A DNA stretch of 64,000 nucleotides from Thalassotalea euphylliae (lineage in GTDB: Bacteria; Pseudomonadota; Gammaproteobacteria; Enterobacterales; Alteromonadaceae), in the NCBI RefSeq assembly GCF_003390395.1, contig NZ_QUOV01000001.1, positions 2,232,001 through 2,296,000 on the forward strand. Reading direction: 5' to 3'. Position 1 is the first letter of the stretch; every line of letters begins with the position of its first letter. The position numbers and the translations under genes are program-made. Shown piece after piece: positions 46,564 through 55,850 of the stretch. The notes under the pieces were generated by a model, which was not told the DNA's origin, searched no databases, and saw only the letters and a list, made by a program, of their open reading frames with translations.

Positions 46564-49500
46564 ATGGCAAACAAAAAGTTCAATAAATCAAAGTTGGCGA
46601 CCAGCCTATCTTTGATTTTAGGTGCTTCTATCGTCACTCCCGCCCAAGCTGCTGAAAGTCAAAATGCCGAAAATGTTGAGGTCATTGAAGTACGCGGTAT
46701 CCGAAGCTCGCTAGTCAAAGCGATGGATATCAAACGCAGTAGTAAAGGCGTTGTAGAAGCAATTAATGCGGAAGATATTGGTAAGTTTCCTGATTCAAAC
46801 TTAGCGGAATCACTACAACGTATTTCTGGTGTGGCCATTGACCGTGACAATGGTGAGGGTAGCCGAGTCTCTGTTCGTGGTTTTGGTCCAGATCGTAACT
46901 TAGTGTTACTTAACGGCCGCCAAATGCCAACATCAACGGGTGACCGTTCATTTGACTTTGCCAATATCGCCTCAGAAATGATTTCGGGCGCTGAAGTTTA
47001 CAAAACAAGTGATGCAACGATTGCAACCGGTGGTATTGGTGCCACGATAAACATCCAAACCCATCGCCCACTGAACAGCCCTGGCCGCACCGCGACAATT
47101 AGCGGAAAATTATTAGATGATACTTCGGCTGAAGATGGTGATATTACGCCAGAATTATCAGGTATGTACTCCGAAACCTTCGCTAATGATACTTTTGGTA
47201 TCTCTATCGCAGGTAGCTACTCAGAGCGTGAAAGTGGTAATCAACGCGCTGAAGTCGGCACCGGTTGGCGTACCTTTCCAGCTCGCGTTAACCAAGACTG
47301 GAGTGGTGGTAATGCAGACTGGGGCGGCGTGCCTTACGAAAACCAAGTTAACCGACCAGATCCTAGCTCGGATGATATCTATTCAGTTCCTCAAACAACT
47401 ATCTACCGTTTTGAAGAACAACAACGTGAACGCATTAATGGTCAGCTAGTACTGCAATATGCACCAACCGATAGCTTCACCGCAACTTTAGACGTTACTC
47501 ACATGAGTAATGAAATTGATGTGCAGTTTAACGACATATCAGCTTGGTACACGTTTGCACCGTCTGAAAATGTGTGGACTGATGGCCCTGTCGCTGCTCC
47601 ACTATTTTACAGCGAAGATTACGAGGCAAATGGCATTGGTAACCAAGATTTATCAATGGCAGTTTCGAATTCATCGACTAAAGCTGAATCAAATTCAATC
47701 GCCCTAAATTTACAATGGCAGGTGAATGACAACTTAAACCTTGAGTTTGATCACCACTCGTCAGAGGCAGAAGAAACACCAAATAGCCCATACGGTAGCT
47801 CAAATTCGCTGTCAACAGCGGGCTTTGTGCGTCGAGCAGCCGCAACGGACTTTACAGGTGACTTGCCTATTTTAGCGGTTCGCGGCTCTAGTGATGTCAG
47901 TAAAGCCGATATGCTAGTGACAGGCTCTTTCTTTAGAAACGAAGATAACCGCGCTGAAATCGACCAAACTCAACTGAGAGGTACATACGAGCTAGACGAG
48001 TACGGTAGCATCGACTTTGGTGTTAGCTTGATTAAAGCTGAAAAACACAACCGTGCCGTGCAAGTACAACGTAACGATTGGGGCGGTGTCGGTGCAGCTG
48101 GTGATTTAACCAATATCGCCGGTGATATTAGTGGCGTGCAAGACAAGTTTGATGACGTAAGCGGTGGTAATTTTGAAGATCACCCCGACGGACCAGACGG
48201 TTTTGAAATTGTTGATAGTATTATCAACTGGGATTTTGAAGCACTGCGCTCATTTGCTGCTGCCAACTATACCCCAGCAGAATTAACCGGTATCGTCGGT
48301 GATTGTGGTAACCAATTCTGTGCATCTACTGACTATGCAGCTGATACTGATCGCTTCGTTGAAGAAGAGGTCACCTCTTACTACATCCAATGGAACTATG
48401 AAGGTGAAATTGGCGATATGCCTTATGACGTGCATATCGGTGTTCGATACGAAGAAACGGAGATTGACTCAACCTCTGTAGTACCAATATACAACGGAGC
48501 GCGTTGGGAAGGTGACACCGAAATCGTGCTGACAGGCAACGGCGAACGTGAGTCACTGAGTAAGTCAGGTGACTACGACCATACCCTGCCGAATATCAAC
48601 TTCAATCTAGAAGTGACTGACGACATTATTGTTCGTGCAGCATACAGCGAAACCATTGGCCGCGCAGCATACGACCAATTACAAGGCGGTACAACGGTTG
48701 GCACACAGTACAACCGTGGTGGTGGCTCTGGTTCTTCGGGTAACCCGAATTTAGAGCCGCTAGAGTCAACTAACTTTGACCTATCATTTGAATGGTACTA
48801 CAGCGATTCAAGCTATGCCGCTATCGGTTGGTTTAAGAAGGATGTAGAAAACTGGGTTACCAACGGCCAAATCCGCGATACCCTGTTCAACATCCGCAAC
48901 CCAATTGATGGCCCGAAATACGATGCCGCAGTTGCAGCAGTGGGTGGTGATGCAGGTCAACAACGTCAATGGATCTTAGATAACTTTGGCGATCGTCCAG
49001 AAGTTTACATTCAAGACGGTAAGCTGATTATCGAAGGTGTTGACGAAGATAACTTAGTTGAATTCTTAATTGATGTGCCAGTAAACGACGATATCGAAAA
49101 TACGTTCGATGGTTTCGAGTTCGCTATTCAACATGTATTCGGCGACACGGGTTTCGGTTTCTTCGCCAACTACACTATGGTTGACGCTGGTGACGATTAC
49201 AACACTCAAGTTATTACCGGCGCACCTTACGACAATACTGATATCTTAGGTGACACTAACGATGACGTACAAAATGGTATTTCAGATACAGCAAACTTAG
49301 TGCTCTTCTACGAGAATTATGGTGTTTCAGCTCGCCTTGCGTACAACTGGCGTGATGATTACCTAGAAAAAGTAGGCGACGATACGGGTTCTAATCCAAC
49401 TTTTGTTGAAGCTTATGACCAGTTAGATTTTAACATTAGCTACGACACCCCATGGGTTGAAGGGTTATCGGTATTCTTCGAAGGTATTAACATTACGGAC

Positions 49501-49596
49501 GAATATCGCCGTAAACATGGTCGCAACTCTCACCAAGTACTTAACGTAACCCAACAAGGTGCGCGTTATAGCTTAGGTGTTCGTTACAACTTCTAA
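46564..49596 (+). CDS. TonB-dependent receptor for carbohydrate uptake
   Basis: 1010 residues. Signal peptide to about residue 30 (PAQAAES), TonB-box region NVEVIEVRGIRSSLVKAMDIKR, plug with AESLQRISGVAIDRDNGEGSRVSVRGFGPDRNLVLLNGRQ, and a large barrel ending YSLGVRYNF. The RGIRSSL and KRSSKGVVEAINAEDIGKFPD blocks are typical of glycan receptors of Alteromonadales and Xanthomonadales. GAGG six bases before the ATG. The gene lies upstream of the halogenase/SapC cassette, with a terminator between. The barrel has two DWGGV motifs (W253, W506) and W235/W246 nearby. Confidence 0.92.
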   Translation: MANKKFNKSKLATSLSLILGASIVTPAQAAESQNAENVEVIEVRGIRSSLVKAMDIKRSSKGVVEAINAEDIGKFPDSNLAESLQRISGVAIDRDNGEGSRVSVRGFGPDRNLVLLNGRQMPTSTGDRSFDFANIASEMISGAEVYKTSDATIATGGIGATINIQTHRPLNSPGRTATISGKLLDDTSAEDGDITPELSGMYSETFANDTFGISIAGSYSERESGNQRAEVGTGWRTFPARVNQDWSGGNADWGGVPYENQVNRPDPSSDDIYSVPQTTIYRFEEQQRERINGQLVLQYAPTDSFTATLDVTHMSNEIDVQFNDISAWYTFAPSENVWTDGPVAAPLFYSEDYEANGIGNQDLSMAVSNSSTKAESNSIALNLQWQVNDNLNLEFDHHSSEAEETPNSPYGSSNSLSTAGFVRRAAATDFTGDLPILAVRGSSDVSKADMLVTGSFFRNEDNRAEIDQTQLRGTYELDEYGSIDFGVSLIKAEKHNRAVQVQRNDWGGVGAAGDLTNIAGDISGVQDKFDDVSGGNFEDHPDGPDGFEIVDSIINWDFEALRSFAAANYTPAELTGIVGDCGNQFCASTDYAADTDRFVEEEVTSYYIQWNYEGEIGDMPYDVHIGVRYEETEIDSTSVVPIYNGARWEGDTEIVLTGNGERESLSKSGDYDHTLPNINFNLEVTDDIIVRAAYSETIGRAAYDQLQGGTTVGTQYNRGGGSGSSGNPNLEPLESTNFDLSFEWYYSDSSYAAIGWFKKDVENWVTNGQIRDTLFNIRNPIDGPKYDAAVAAVGGDAGQQRQWILDNFGDRPEVYIQDGKLIIEGVDEDNLVEFLIDVPVNDDIENTFDGFEFAIQHVFGDTGFGFFANYTMVDAGDDYNTQVITGAPYDNTDILGDTNDDVQNGISDTANLVLFYENYGVSARLAYNWRDDYLEKVGDDTGSNPTFVEAYDQLDFNISYDTPWVEGLSVFFEGINITDEYRRKHGRNSHQVLNVTQQGARYSLGVRYNF

Positions 49597-49619
49597 TGTT
49601 GATGACGATTAGCTAATTT

Positions 49620-49663
49620 AAAGCCGTGTGAATGCTCTCTCCTGTTCACGCGGCTTTATTTTT
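49620..49663 (+). terminator. Terminator after the carbohydrate TonB receptor
   Basis: Stem AAAGCCGTGTGAA / TTCACGCGGCTTT with a 12-base loop and ATTTTTG. The remaining gap up to 49977 is AT-rich; it has a near-palindrome TGAAACGGTTGCA at 49779-49791 and no gene. Confidence 0.8.
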
Positions 49664-49977
49664 GCAACTTTATTTTTATTAAAGGCTTAATTTTAAGCCA
49701 TATAGAAATGACAAAGAAAAGATAAAAAATACTTAACTAAGTAATAAGTAAACGTAGTGATTGACTGTACTCATTAATTGAAACGGTTGCAGCAAGGAAT
49801 ATGCTCACACTTAATAGCCACTTTGCCAAAACACTTTAGTTTTGACTAAGCAGCAGCTAAGTTAAAAGACATAGGCTAAGACAAATTAAGCGCATGCAAA
49901 GCAACAGCGCAATCAACTGTCCAAACATCAGGTAAAATTATAAACAAATATTTTGTTAAGTATTTTTGGTAGCAAGA

Positions 49978-51537
49978 ATGACAAAAGACGTAACGCAAAT
50001 TGTTGTCGTAGGTGGCGGTAGCGCTGGGTGGTTATCCGCTGGCATTATCGCGGCACACTATCAAACACAAGGTGATAACGCGATAAACGTCACTTTGGTT
50101 GAGTCACCTGATGTCGCCACCATTGGTGTTGGCGAAGGTACTTGGCCTTCAATGCGCGGAACGCTTAAAAAGCTAGGCATTAGCGAAGCCGAGTTTATTC
50201 TTCATTGTGATGCGAGCTTTAAACAAGCATCAAAATTTAATAACTGGCTTTATGAAGAAGATAACGGTGGCGACAGCTACTACCACCCTTTCACCATTCC
50301 CACTGGCTTTTTTGAGGCGAACATTGCTGAGCAATGGTTGCAATATCGCGAACAAATCAACTTTGCAAACGCCACCTCTAGCCAAAGCCATTTATGTGAA
50401 CAAGGCAAAGCCCCTAAACAAATTGCCACGCCTGAATACGCTTTTTTGCAAAACTATGGCTATCACTTAGATGCCGGAAAATTTAGCAATTTCCTCACAA
50501 AGCATTGCACACAAAAGCTAGCCGTTAAGCATATTAAAGATAATGTGACCGCGGTAAATACGCATGATGATGGTGCGATTGCATCCATCGCTACCGCTCA
50601 ACACGGAGACGTTGAAGGTGATCTATTTATTGATTGCACCGGTTTTACGGGTCTTTTAGTCGACAAACACTATGGTATTTCGCTAAAACCTCAAGACCAT
50701 ATTTTGTTTAATGATCGCGCGTTAGCAGCACAAGTACCCTATTCGCAAGCCGATGCGCCCATTGCATCGCATACGGTATCAAGCGCACAAGACAATGGCT
50801 GGATATGGGACATTGGTTTGCAATCTCGTCGTGGTGTCGGTCATGTCTACGCCAGTAATTTTACCAGTGACGAGCAAGCAGAAATTGATTTACGTCGCTA
50901 TATTAGCCGCACAAGCGATATTAAAGAGGACGACATTAACGTTCGTAAATTGGTGATTAATCCTGGTTACAGAGAGAAATTTTGGCACAAGAACTGTGTT
51001 GCAATTGGCCTATCTGCGGGCTTTATTGAGCCGCTTGAAGCTTCAGCAATTGCGCTTATTGAGTTATCAGCCAACTTTGTCGCAGAGCAACTGCCTGCTA
51101 ACAGTGATGTAATGGCTATTACCGCTGCCCGCTTCAATCGCAAATTTAGCCACCGCTGGCAACGTATTATTGAATTTTTAAAATTACATTACGTGCTTTC
51201 CGAGCGAGAAAGTGATTATTGGCAAGCAAATCGCAGAGCACAGACGATTCCTGAAGAACTGCAAGAACTGCTCAGCTTGTGGCGATATCAAACGCCCTAT
51301 CAGTATGATACGCATCAAACTGAAGAATTATTCCCTGCTGCCAGCTTCCAATATATTTTGTATGGCATGGGGTTTGAGACCCAGCTACCTGCGAGAGAAA
51401 AAAGAGCAAGTGTTGCAGCTAATGCGCAACAAATATTTAATGAGAATAAACAACGTACGGCAAAACTAATGCACGCATTGCCAAGCAATCGCGAGCTGAT
51501 TAATAAAATAAAGCAGTACGGATTAAGTAAAGTCTAA
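49978..51537 (+). CDS. Flavin-dependent tryptophan-halogenase-like protein (first copy)
   Basis: 519 residues from the ATG at 49978 (a TTG four codons earlier is unlikely). FAD-binding GGGSAGW at about 12-18, VGEGTWPS at 51-58, and the lysine equivalent to PrnA Lys79 (Lys82 in ASFKQASKFNNW). The halogenase motif WxWxIP is changed to WIWDIG, and the EPLES segment reads IEPLEASAI. Family enzymes deliver HOCl, made at reduced FAD, to a tryptophan. Here no free-tryptophan pathway is nearby; it begins a cassette with SapC, a cupin-8 protein and a second halogenase-like gene behind a TonB receptor. Substrate unknown; halogenation itself is not proven. Confidence 0.85.
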   Translation: MTKDVTQIVVVGGGSAGWLSAGIIAAHYQTQGDNAINVTLVESPDVATIGVGEGTWPSMRGTLKKLGISEAEFILHCDASFKQASKFNNWLYEEDNGGDSYYHPFTIPTGFFEANIAEQWLQYREQINFANATSSQSHLCEQGKAPKQIATPEYAFLQNYGYHLDAGKFSNFLTKHCTQKLAVKHIKDNVTAVNTHDDGAIASIATAQHGDVEGDLFIDCTGFTGLLVDKHYGISLKPQDHILFNDRALAAQVPYSQADAPIASHTVSSAQDNGWIWDIGLQSRRGVGHVYASNFTSDEQAEIDLRRYISRTSDIKEDDINVRKLVINPGYREKFWHKNCVAIGLSAGFIEPLEASAIALIELSANFVAEQLPANSDVMAITAARFNRKFSHRWQRIIEFLKLHYVLSERESDYWQANRRAQTIPEELQELLSLWRYQTPYQYDTHQTEELFPAASFQYILYGMGFETQLPAREKRASVAANAQQIFNENKQRTAKLMHALPSNRELINKIKQYGLSKV

Positions 51538-51560
51538 AAACAATTATTAGGGTGAGATAT

Positions 51561-52289
51561 ATGGCACAGCACGCGCTAGTGAATAACATTGACCACAAAG
51601 ATATCAAAATCATCAATAAACGCTCTGCTGAGTTGGGCGATGACCTTTGGTATGCACTAACGTTTCCTAGAGAATTTCGTAGCGTACAAACCCACTATCC
51701 TATTCTTCTGCACAAAGACCCGCAAACCGGCCAATTTTTATCCGTTGCGCTTTTTGGTTTCCAAGAAGGAGAAAATTTATTTCTCGATGACGCTGGTTGG
51801 CACGCAGCCTACATTCCGGTCTCGGTTAAGCGCCAACCATTCCTCATTGCCAACCAAACCCGAATGGTTGATGGTAAAGAAATACAAGATCGCATGCTGT
51901 GTATTGATATGGAACATCCTCGCGTTAATAAAGAACAAGGTGAGCCACTGTTTTTGGAATTTGGTGGTAACACGGAATTTCTTGATCAAACCGCTAGCAT
52001 GATGGAAGCCATGCACTTGGGCATGAGCGACGGCGAAGCATTTTGCAAAGCCTTAGCTGACCTAGATCTTATCGAGTCGTGCACCTTTGATATTCAGCTA
52101 AAAGACGGCAAAAAGTATCAAATGATTGGCTTTTATACTATCAATGAAGAAAACCTGGATGCACTAACTGACGAGCAAGTACTTGAGCTTAAGAACAAAG
52201 GTTATTTACAAGCCATTTATATGATGCTCGCCTCACAAGGCAATATTCATCACCTATTGGCAAAGAAAAACGCAAAAGTTTCAGGTTAA
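51561..52289 (+). CDS. SapC-family protein
   Basis: 242 residues from the ATG at 51561 (AGGGTGAG upstream). SapC features: WYALTFPREFRSVQTHYPILLHKDPQTGQF, LFGFQEGENLFLD, YIPVSVKRQPFLI, DMEHPRV, and a C-terminal helical part with LDALTDEQVLELKNKGYLQAIYMMLAS. SapC was named in Campylobacter S-layer loci but has no established activity. No signal peptide, so likely cytoplasmic. Lies 23 bp after the first halogenase-like gene. Confidence 0.87.
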   Translation: MAQHALVNNIDHKDIKIINKRSAELGDDLWYALTFPREFRSVQTHYPILLHKDPQTGQFLSVALFGFQEGENLFLDDAGWHAAYIPVSVKRQPFLIANQTRMVDGKEIQDRMLCIDMEHPRVNKEQGEPLFLEFGGNTEFLDQTASMMEAMHLGMSDGEAFCKALADLDLIESCTFDIQLKDGKKYQMIGFYTINEENLDALTDEQVLELKNKGYLQAIYMMLASQGNIHHLLAKKNAKVSG

Positions 52290-52413
52290 CAATTTAGTCT
52301 TAAAAACGTTTATTTAAGCCTTTAACAACAGTTGGGTTGGATTGAGTTGAATCGAATTAATGACAAATACTGGTCAAGTCAACCACAAGCAAGTGAGCAT
52401 AAGCTAAGACCAC

Positions 52414-53451
52414 ATGAAGCAAGTTAACACAAAGCAAGGCAACATAAAGCAAGGCAACATGAAGCAAGTTAGCGATATTCGGGCTGACAATATTCCCGAT
52501 TGGTTATACGCTGAGGAACAGCCTGTTGTCTTAAAAAACTTTGGTGAAAGCTGGCCACTTGTTCAAGCTGGAGCACATTCTGAGCAAAAAGCCGCGGAAT
52601 GCTTGCTGTCTTTTTACAACGGTCGTCCGGTTAATGCTTGCCACTTACCAGCAGAGGAAAATGGCCGCGTATTTTACAACGAAAGCATCGATGGTTTTAA
52701 CTTTCAGCCATCGCGCGTTCCATTGCAACAGGTGCTCGCTTATTTGCTATCGTCGCAGGAAGAAAAGCCTGCAGGCATCTATGTCGGTTCAACTGAAGTT
52801 GAAAGCTATTTTCCTGGTTTTAAAGCAGCACATACATCAGCACTTGATACATTCTCACCGTTAACCAGCTTGTGGATTGGCAATAAGAGCCGAGTGGCCG
52901 CTCATTACGACTTTCCACACAATATCGCCTGTGCCATGGTAGGTAAGCGTCGCTTCACCCTGTTTCCGCCAGAGCAAGTCGTTAACCTTTACCCTGGGCC
53001 TATGGAGTTTGCACCCGGCGGCCAAGATGTTTCCATGGTGGATTTTGCAAACCCTGATTTTGAACAGTTTCCCAACTTCAAAGTAGCACTCGAACATGCA
53101 CAAGTGGCTGAACTTGAAGCCGGCGATGCGGTTTTTATTCCAAGCATGTGGTGGCACCATGTTGAAGCACTCAGCAGTTTTAGTGTACTACTCACCCATT
53201 GGTGGCGCGATACGCCAGCATACATGGGTCGCCCCAATAACGCCTTGTTGACCGCGATGCTTAGCTTGCGCAACCTGCCGAAAGCTCAACGTAAAGCATG
53301 GCAAGCCATTTTTAATCACTATATTTTTGAACACGACGATGCTGATTTTACGTATCTACCTGATCACGCAAAAGGTATGTTAGCAACGCCAATGGATGAA
53401 CTAACCGCTCGTCGTATTCGCGCTGAACTATTAGAGAAACTTAAACGATGA
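52414..53451 (+). CDS. Cupin-8/JmjC-like Fe(II)/2-oxoglutarate oxygenase
   Basis: 345 residues. The metal triad is visible: His164 and Asp166 in HYDFPHN and a distal His at 248/249 in SMWWHHVEALS; Lys/Arg residues in MVGKRRFTLFPPEQV follow. The family contains protein hydroxylases such as FIH-like enzymes, so a protein or peptide substrate is plausible. The N terminus is a 5-residue tandem repeat (MKQVN, TKQGN, IKQGN, MKQVS) encoded by 15-bp units; the ATG at 52459 inside it may be the true start. Its stop overlaps the second halogenase start by 4 bases. Confidence 0.85.
   Translation: MKQVNTKQGNIKQGNMKQVSDIRADNIPDWLYAEEQPVVLKNFGESWPLVQAGAHSEQKAAECLLSFYNGRPVNACHLPAEENGRVFYNESIDGFNFQPSRVPLQQVLAYLLSSQEEKPAGIYVGSTEVESYFPGFKAAHTSALDTFSPLTSLWIGNKSRVAAHYDFPHNIACAMVGKRRFTLFPPEQVVNLYPGPMEFAPGGQDVSMVDFANPDFEQFPNFKVALEHAQVAELEAGDAVFIPSMWWHHVEALSSFSVLLTHWWRDTPAYMGRPNNALLTAMLSLRNLPKAQRKAWQAIFNHYIFEHDDADFTYLPDHAKGMLATPMDELTARRIRAELLEKLKR
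52416..52475. repeat. 15-bp in-frame tandem repeat, four units
   Basis: Units begin at 52416, 52431, 52446 and 52461 with core AAAGCAAGGCAACAT; the two central units are identical. It encodes the N-terminal pentapeptide repeats of the cupin-like protein. Confidence 0.85.
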
Positions 53452-55001
53452 ATAAGCAAACAGCTAATCCCGCACATATGCAGGTAAATATGCCGGTAAA
53501 AAAAGTCGTGATTGCAGGCGGTGGTACCGCTGGTTGGATGGCAGCAGCAGCGATAAGTAAACTGCTTGGCAAAGCGGTGAGCGTAACCCTCGTTGAGTCC
53601 GACCAAATTCCTACTATCGGCGTTGGTGAAGCAACAATTCCAACTCTGCATATTCTTCATCAACTGCTAGGGATTAATGAAGCTGAGTTTATGTCGGCAA
53701 CTAATGCCACCTTTAAGTTAGGCATTTCTTTTGAGAATTGGAAAGACCTAAACCAAGACTATATTCACTCCTTTGGCTACCTTGGGCAAGACTGCTGGGC
53801 CTGTGGCTTTCATCACTTTTGGCGCAAGGGCTTAGATTTAGGACTGGTTTCTGAAATTGGCGATTATTGTCCAGAGCACCTCGCTAGTCGAGAAGGTCGA
53901 TTTGCTGTGATGGCCAATCAAGACCTCAATCATGCGTACCATCTAGACGCAGGACTTTACGCAAAATTCTTACAAGGAATTGCTTTTAAACACGGCTGTG
54001 AGCGAGTAGAAGGTAAAATTAGCCAAGTTCATCAAGATAACCATACCGGCTTTATCACAACACTCACCTTAGATAATGGCCAGCAAGTCAGTGGCGATTT
54101 ATTTATTGATTGTACTGGCTTTAGAGGCTTGTTAATTGAGCAAGCCCTGCACACAGGCTTTGATGACTGGAGCCACTATTTACCTTGTAACAGTGCCATT
54201 GCAGTGCAAACAGAAACGGTTGGTTCACCTGTCCCTTATACTCGCTCTATCGCCCGAGATGCGGGCTGGCAATGGCGAATTCCTCTGCAAAATCGCACAG
54301 GCAATGGATTCGTATTTTGTGACAAATACATCAGTGACGAGCAAGCGATTGATACGTTACTCAGTAATATTGAAGGAAAAACGTTAAACGATCCCCGTGT
54401 TATTAAGTACACAACAGGTACACGTCGTAAACATTGGAATAAAAACTGTATCGCGGTTGGTTTGTCAGGCGGTTTTGTTGAGCCACTTGAATCAACAGGT
54501 ATTCACTTGTTCCAAAAGGCTATTGTTCGCTTATTACAACTATTTCCACATACCGGTATTGATGACGCCATTGTGGATGAATTTAACAAGCAAACCCAAG
54601 AAGAAATGGACAATATTCGCGACTTTATTGTCTTGCACTACTATCAAACTGAGCGCAATGACACACCATTTTGGCGACATTGTGCCAACATGCCGATTCC
54701 AGATAGCCTAAAGCATCGCATGGCGCTGTTTAAAGAATCTGGGCGGGTATTTAAAAAAGCAGAAGAATTGTTTGGTGAAGCCAGTTGGGTACAGGTAATG
54801 ATGGGACAAGGGTTACTGCCAGATCAGTACCACCCGATTGTTGATCAGATGTCTGAGCAGGAGCTTGCCAACTTTCTAAACCGTATCAAACAGAACACCA
54901 GTAAAAAAGTGGCCAGCTGGCCATCGCATATCGACTTTATTAATCATTATTGCCGCAGTAAGGTAAGTCGAAGTAAGACAAACTCGGCCGAAGCAAGTTA
55001 A
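53448..55001 (+). CDS. Flavin-dependent tryptophan-halogenase-like protein (second copy)
   Basis: 517 residues. All halogenase marks are intact: GGGTAGW at 24-30, VGEATIPT near 59-66, Lys90 in NATFKLGISFENW (PrnA Lys79 position), GWQWRIPLQ with the WxWxIP motif, and FVEPLESTGIHLF. It is thus more likely than the first copy to be a true halogenase. The start overlaps the stop of the cupin-like gene (ATGA). The C terminus ends in a Ser/Lys-rich tail (KVSRSKTNSAEAS) of repetitive DNA. Substrate not known; presence next to a TonB receptor, SapC and two oxygenase-like proteins suggests protein or glycoconjugate modification (inference). Confidence 0.88.
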   Translation: MNKQTANPAHMQVNMPVKKVVIAGGGTAGWMAAAAISKLLGKAVSVTLVESDQIPTIGVGEATIPTLHILHQLLGINEAEFMSATNATFKLGISFENWKDLNQDYIHSFGYLGQDCWACGFHHFWRKGLDLGLVSEIGDYCPEHLASREGRFAVMANQDLNHAYHLDAGLYAKFLQGIAFKHGCERVEGKISQVHQDNHTGFITTLTLDNGQQVSGDLFIDCTGFRGLLIEQALHTGFDDWSHYLPCNSAIAVQTETVGSPVPYTRSIARDAGWQWRIPLQNRTGNGFVFCDKYISDEQAIDTLLSNIEGKTLNDPRVIKYTTGTRRKHWNKNCIAVGLSGGFVEPLESTGIHLFQKAIVRLLQLFPHTGIDDAIVDEFNKQTQEEMDNIRDFIVLHYYQTERNDTPFWRHCANMPIPDSLKHRMALFKESGRVFKKAEELFGEASWVQVMMGQGLLPDQYHPIVDQMSEQELANFLNRIKQNTSKKVASWPSHIDFINHYCRSKVSRSKTNSAEAS

Positions 55002-55028
55002 ACTTGATCGAAGCGAGGTAACGCAAGC

Positions 55029-55760
55029 TTGCCAGCCACTGGAGCCGCAACTGAACTTACCATTAACCCTAACTTTACTGTTAGGGTTAAGCGTATTGGC
55101 TTCGAAAAAACACCTGTATTAGTCATTGATGATTACTTAGCGAATATCGATGAGCTTAGGCAGCAGGCTAGCAAACAGGACTATCGTGAAGATAAGCAAA
55201 GTTTTTATCCCGGTATTCGAAGCCCAATAGCCACTAAAACAGTCGTTGCACTTATTCAACCTGTGTTGACTGGCTTTTACAAAGCACTAAAGGTTCCTAG
55301 TAGTCATAAGGCAGCCGCACACCCTAGCTACTTTTCGCTCATTACCAAACAGCCGGAACAATTGGTGGCCATGCAAACAATTCCGCATTTTGACACCTCA
55401 CGCCCCTACTACTTTGCCGCCTTACTTTATCTAAATGAAGCTACACACGGCGGAACGGGCTTTTTTAGACACAAAGCAACTAATTACGAGCGAATAAGTG
55501 ATAGTAAGGTCGACAGTTATTTAGCATCAGTACAAACAGAGTTTGATGGACAGAATGATCAAGGTAGTCACCATCACAGTTATCAAACGGGCACAAATCA
55601 ACAGTATGAACTAATTGATAGCATTGCCTACCGAGCCAATCGGCTAGTGATTTACCCAGGTAACCTACTACATTCCACCTTAGTTGATAACACAAATGAC
55701 ATTAGTGTTATCCCCGAAATAGGCCGGTTAACCGCGAATATTTTTATCGAATTTCAATAA
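55029..55760 (+). CDS. DUF6445 protein, Fe(II)/2OG oxygenase-like
   Basis: 243 residues. Possible iron ligands are His120 and Asp122 in IPHFDTSRPYYFA and His215 in YPGNLLHSTL, the HxD...H order of double-stranded beta-helix oxygenases; LYLNEATHGGTGFFRH fits the same fold. DUF6445 proteins commonly accompany tryptophan-halogenase/SapC genes. There is no ATG near the N terminus; TTG at 55029 with GAGG ten bases upstream is the best start. Last gene of the cassette. A degraded duplicate of its 3' part lies at 59614-59791. Confidence 0.8.
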   Translation: MPATGAATELTINPNFTVRVKRIGFEKTPVLVIDDYLANIDELRQQASKQDYREDKQSFYPGIRSPIATKTVVALIQPVLTGFYKALKVPSSHKAAAHPSYFSLITKQPEQLVAMQTIPHFDTSRPYYFAALLYLNEATHGGTGFFRHKATNYERISDSKVDSYLASVQTEFDGQNDQGSHHHSYQTGTNQQYELIDSIAYRANRLVIYPGNLLHSTLVDNTNDISVIPEIGRLTANIFIEFQ

Positions 55761-55850
55761 CCATACTCACGGAATTGATATCAATCTGAACCTTAATCAA
55801 CGGAATTAAATTGGTATAAGCCCAGCAACTTTATGACTGAGATGAATCAA

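Noticed and set aside
49779..49791. Near-palindrome TGAAACGGTTGCA upstream of the first halogenase-like gene
   Set aside because: One arm has a mismatch and only one copy exists; too weak to call an operator.
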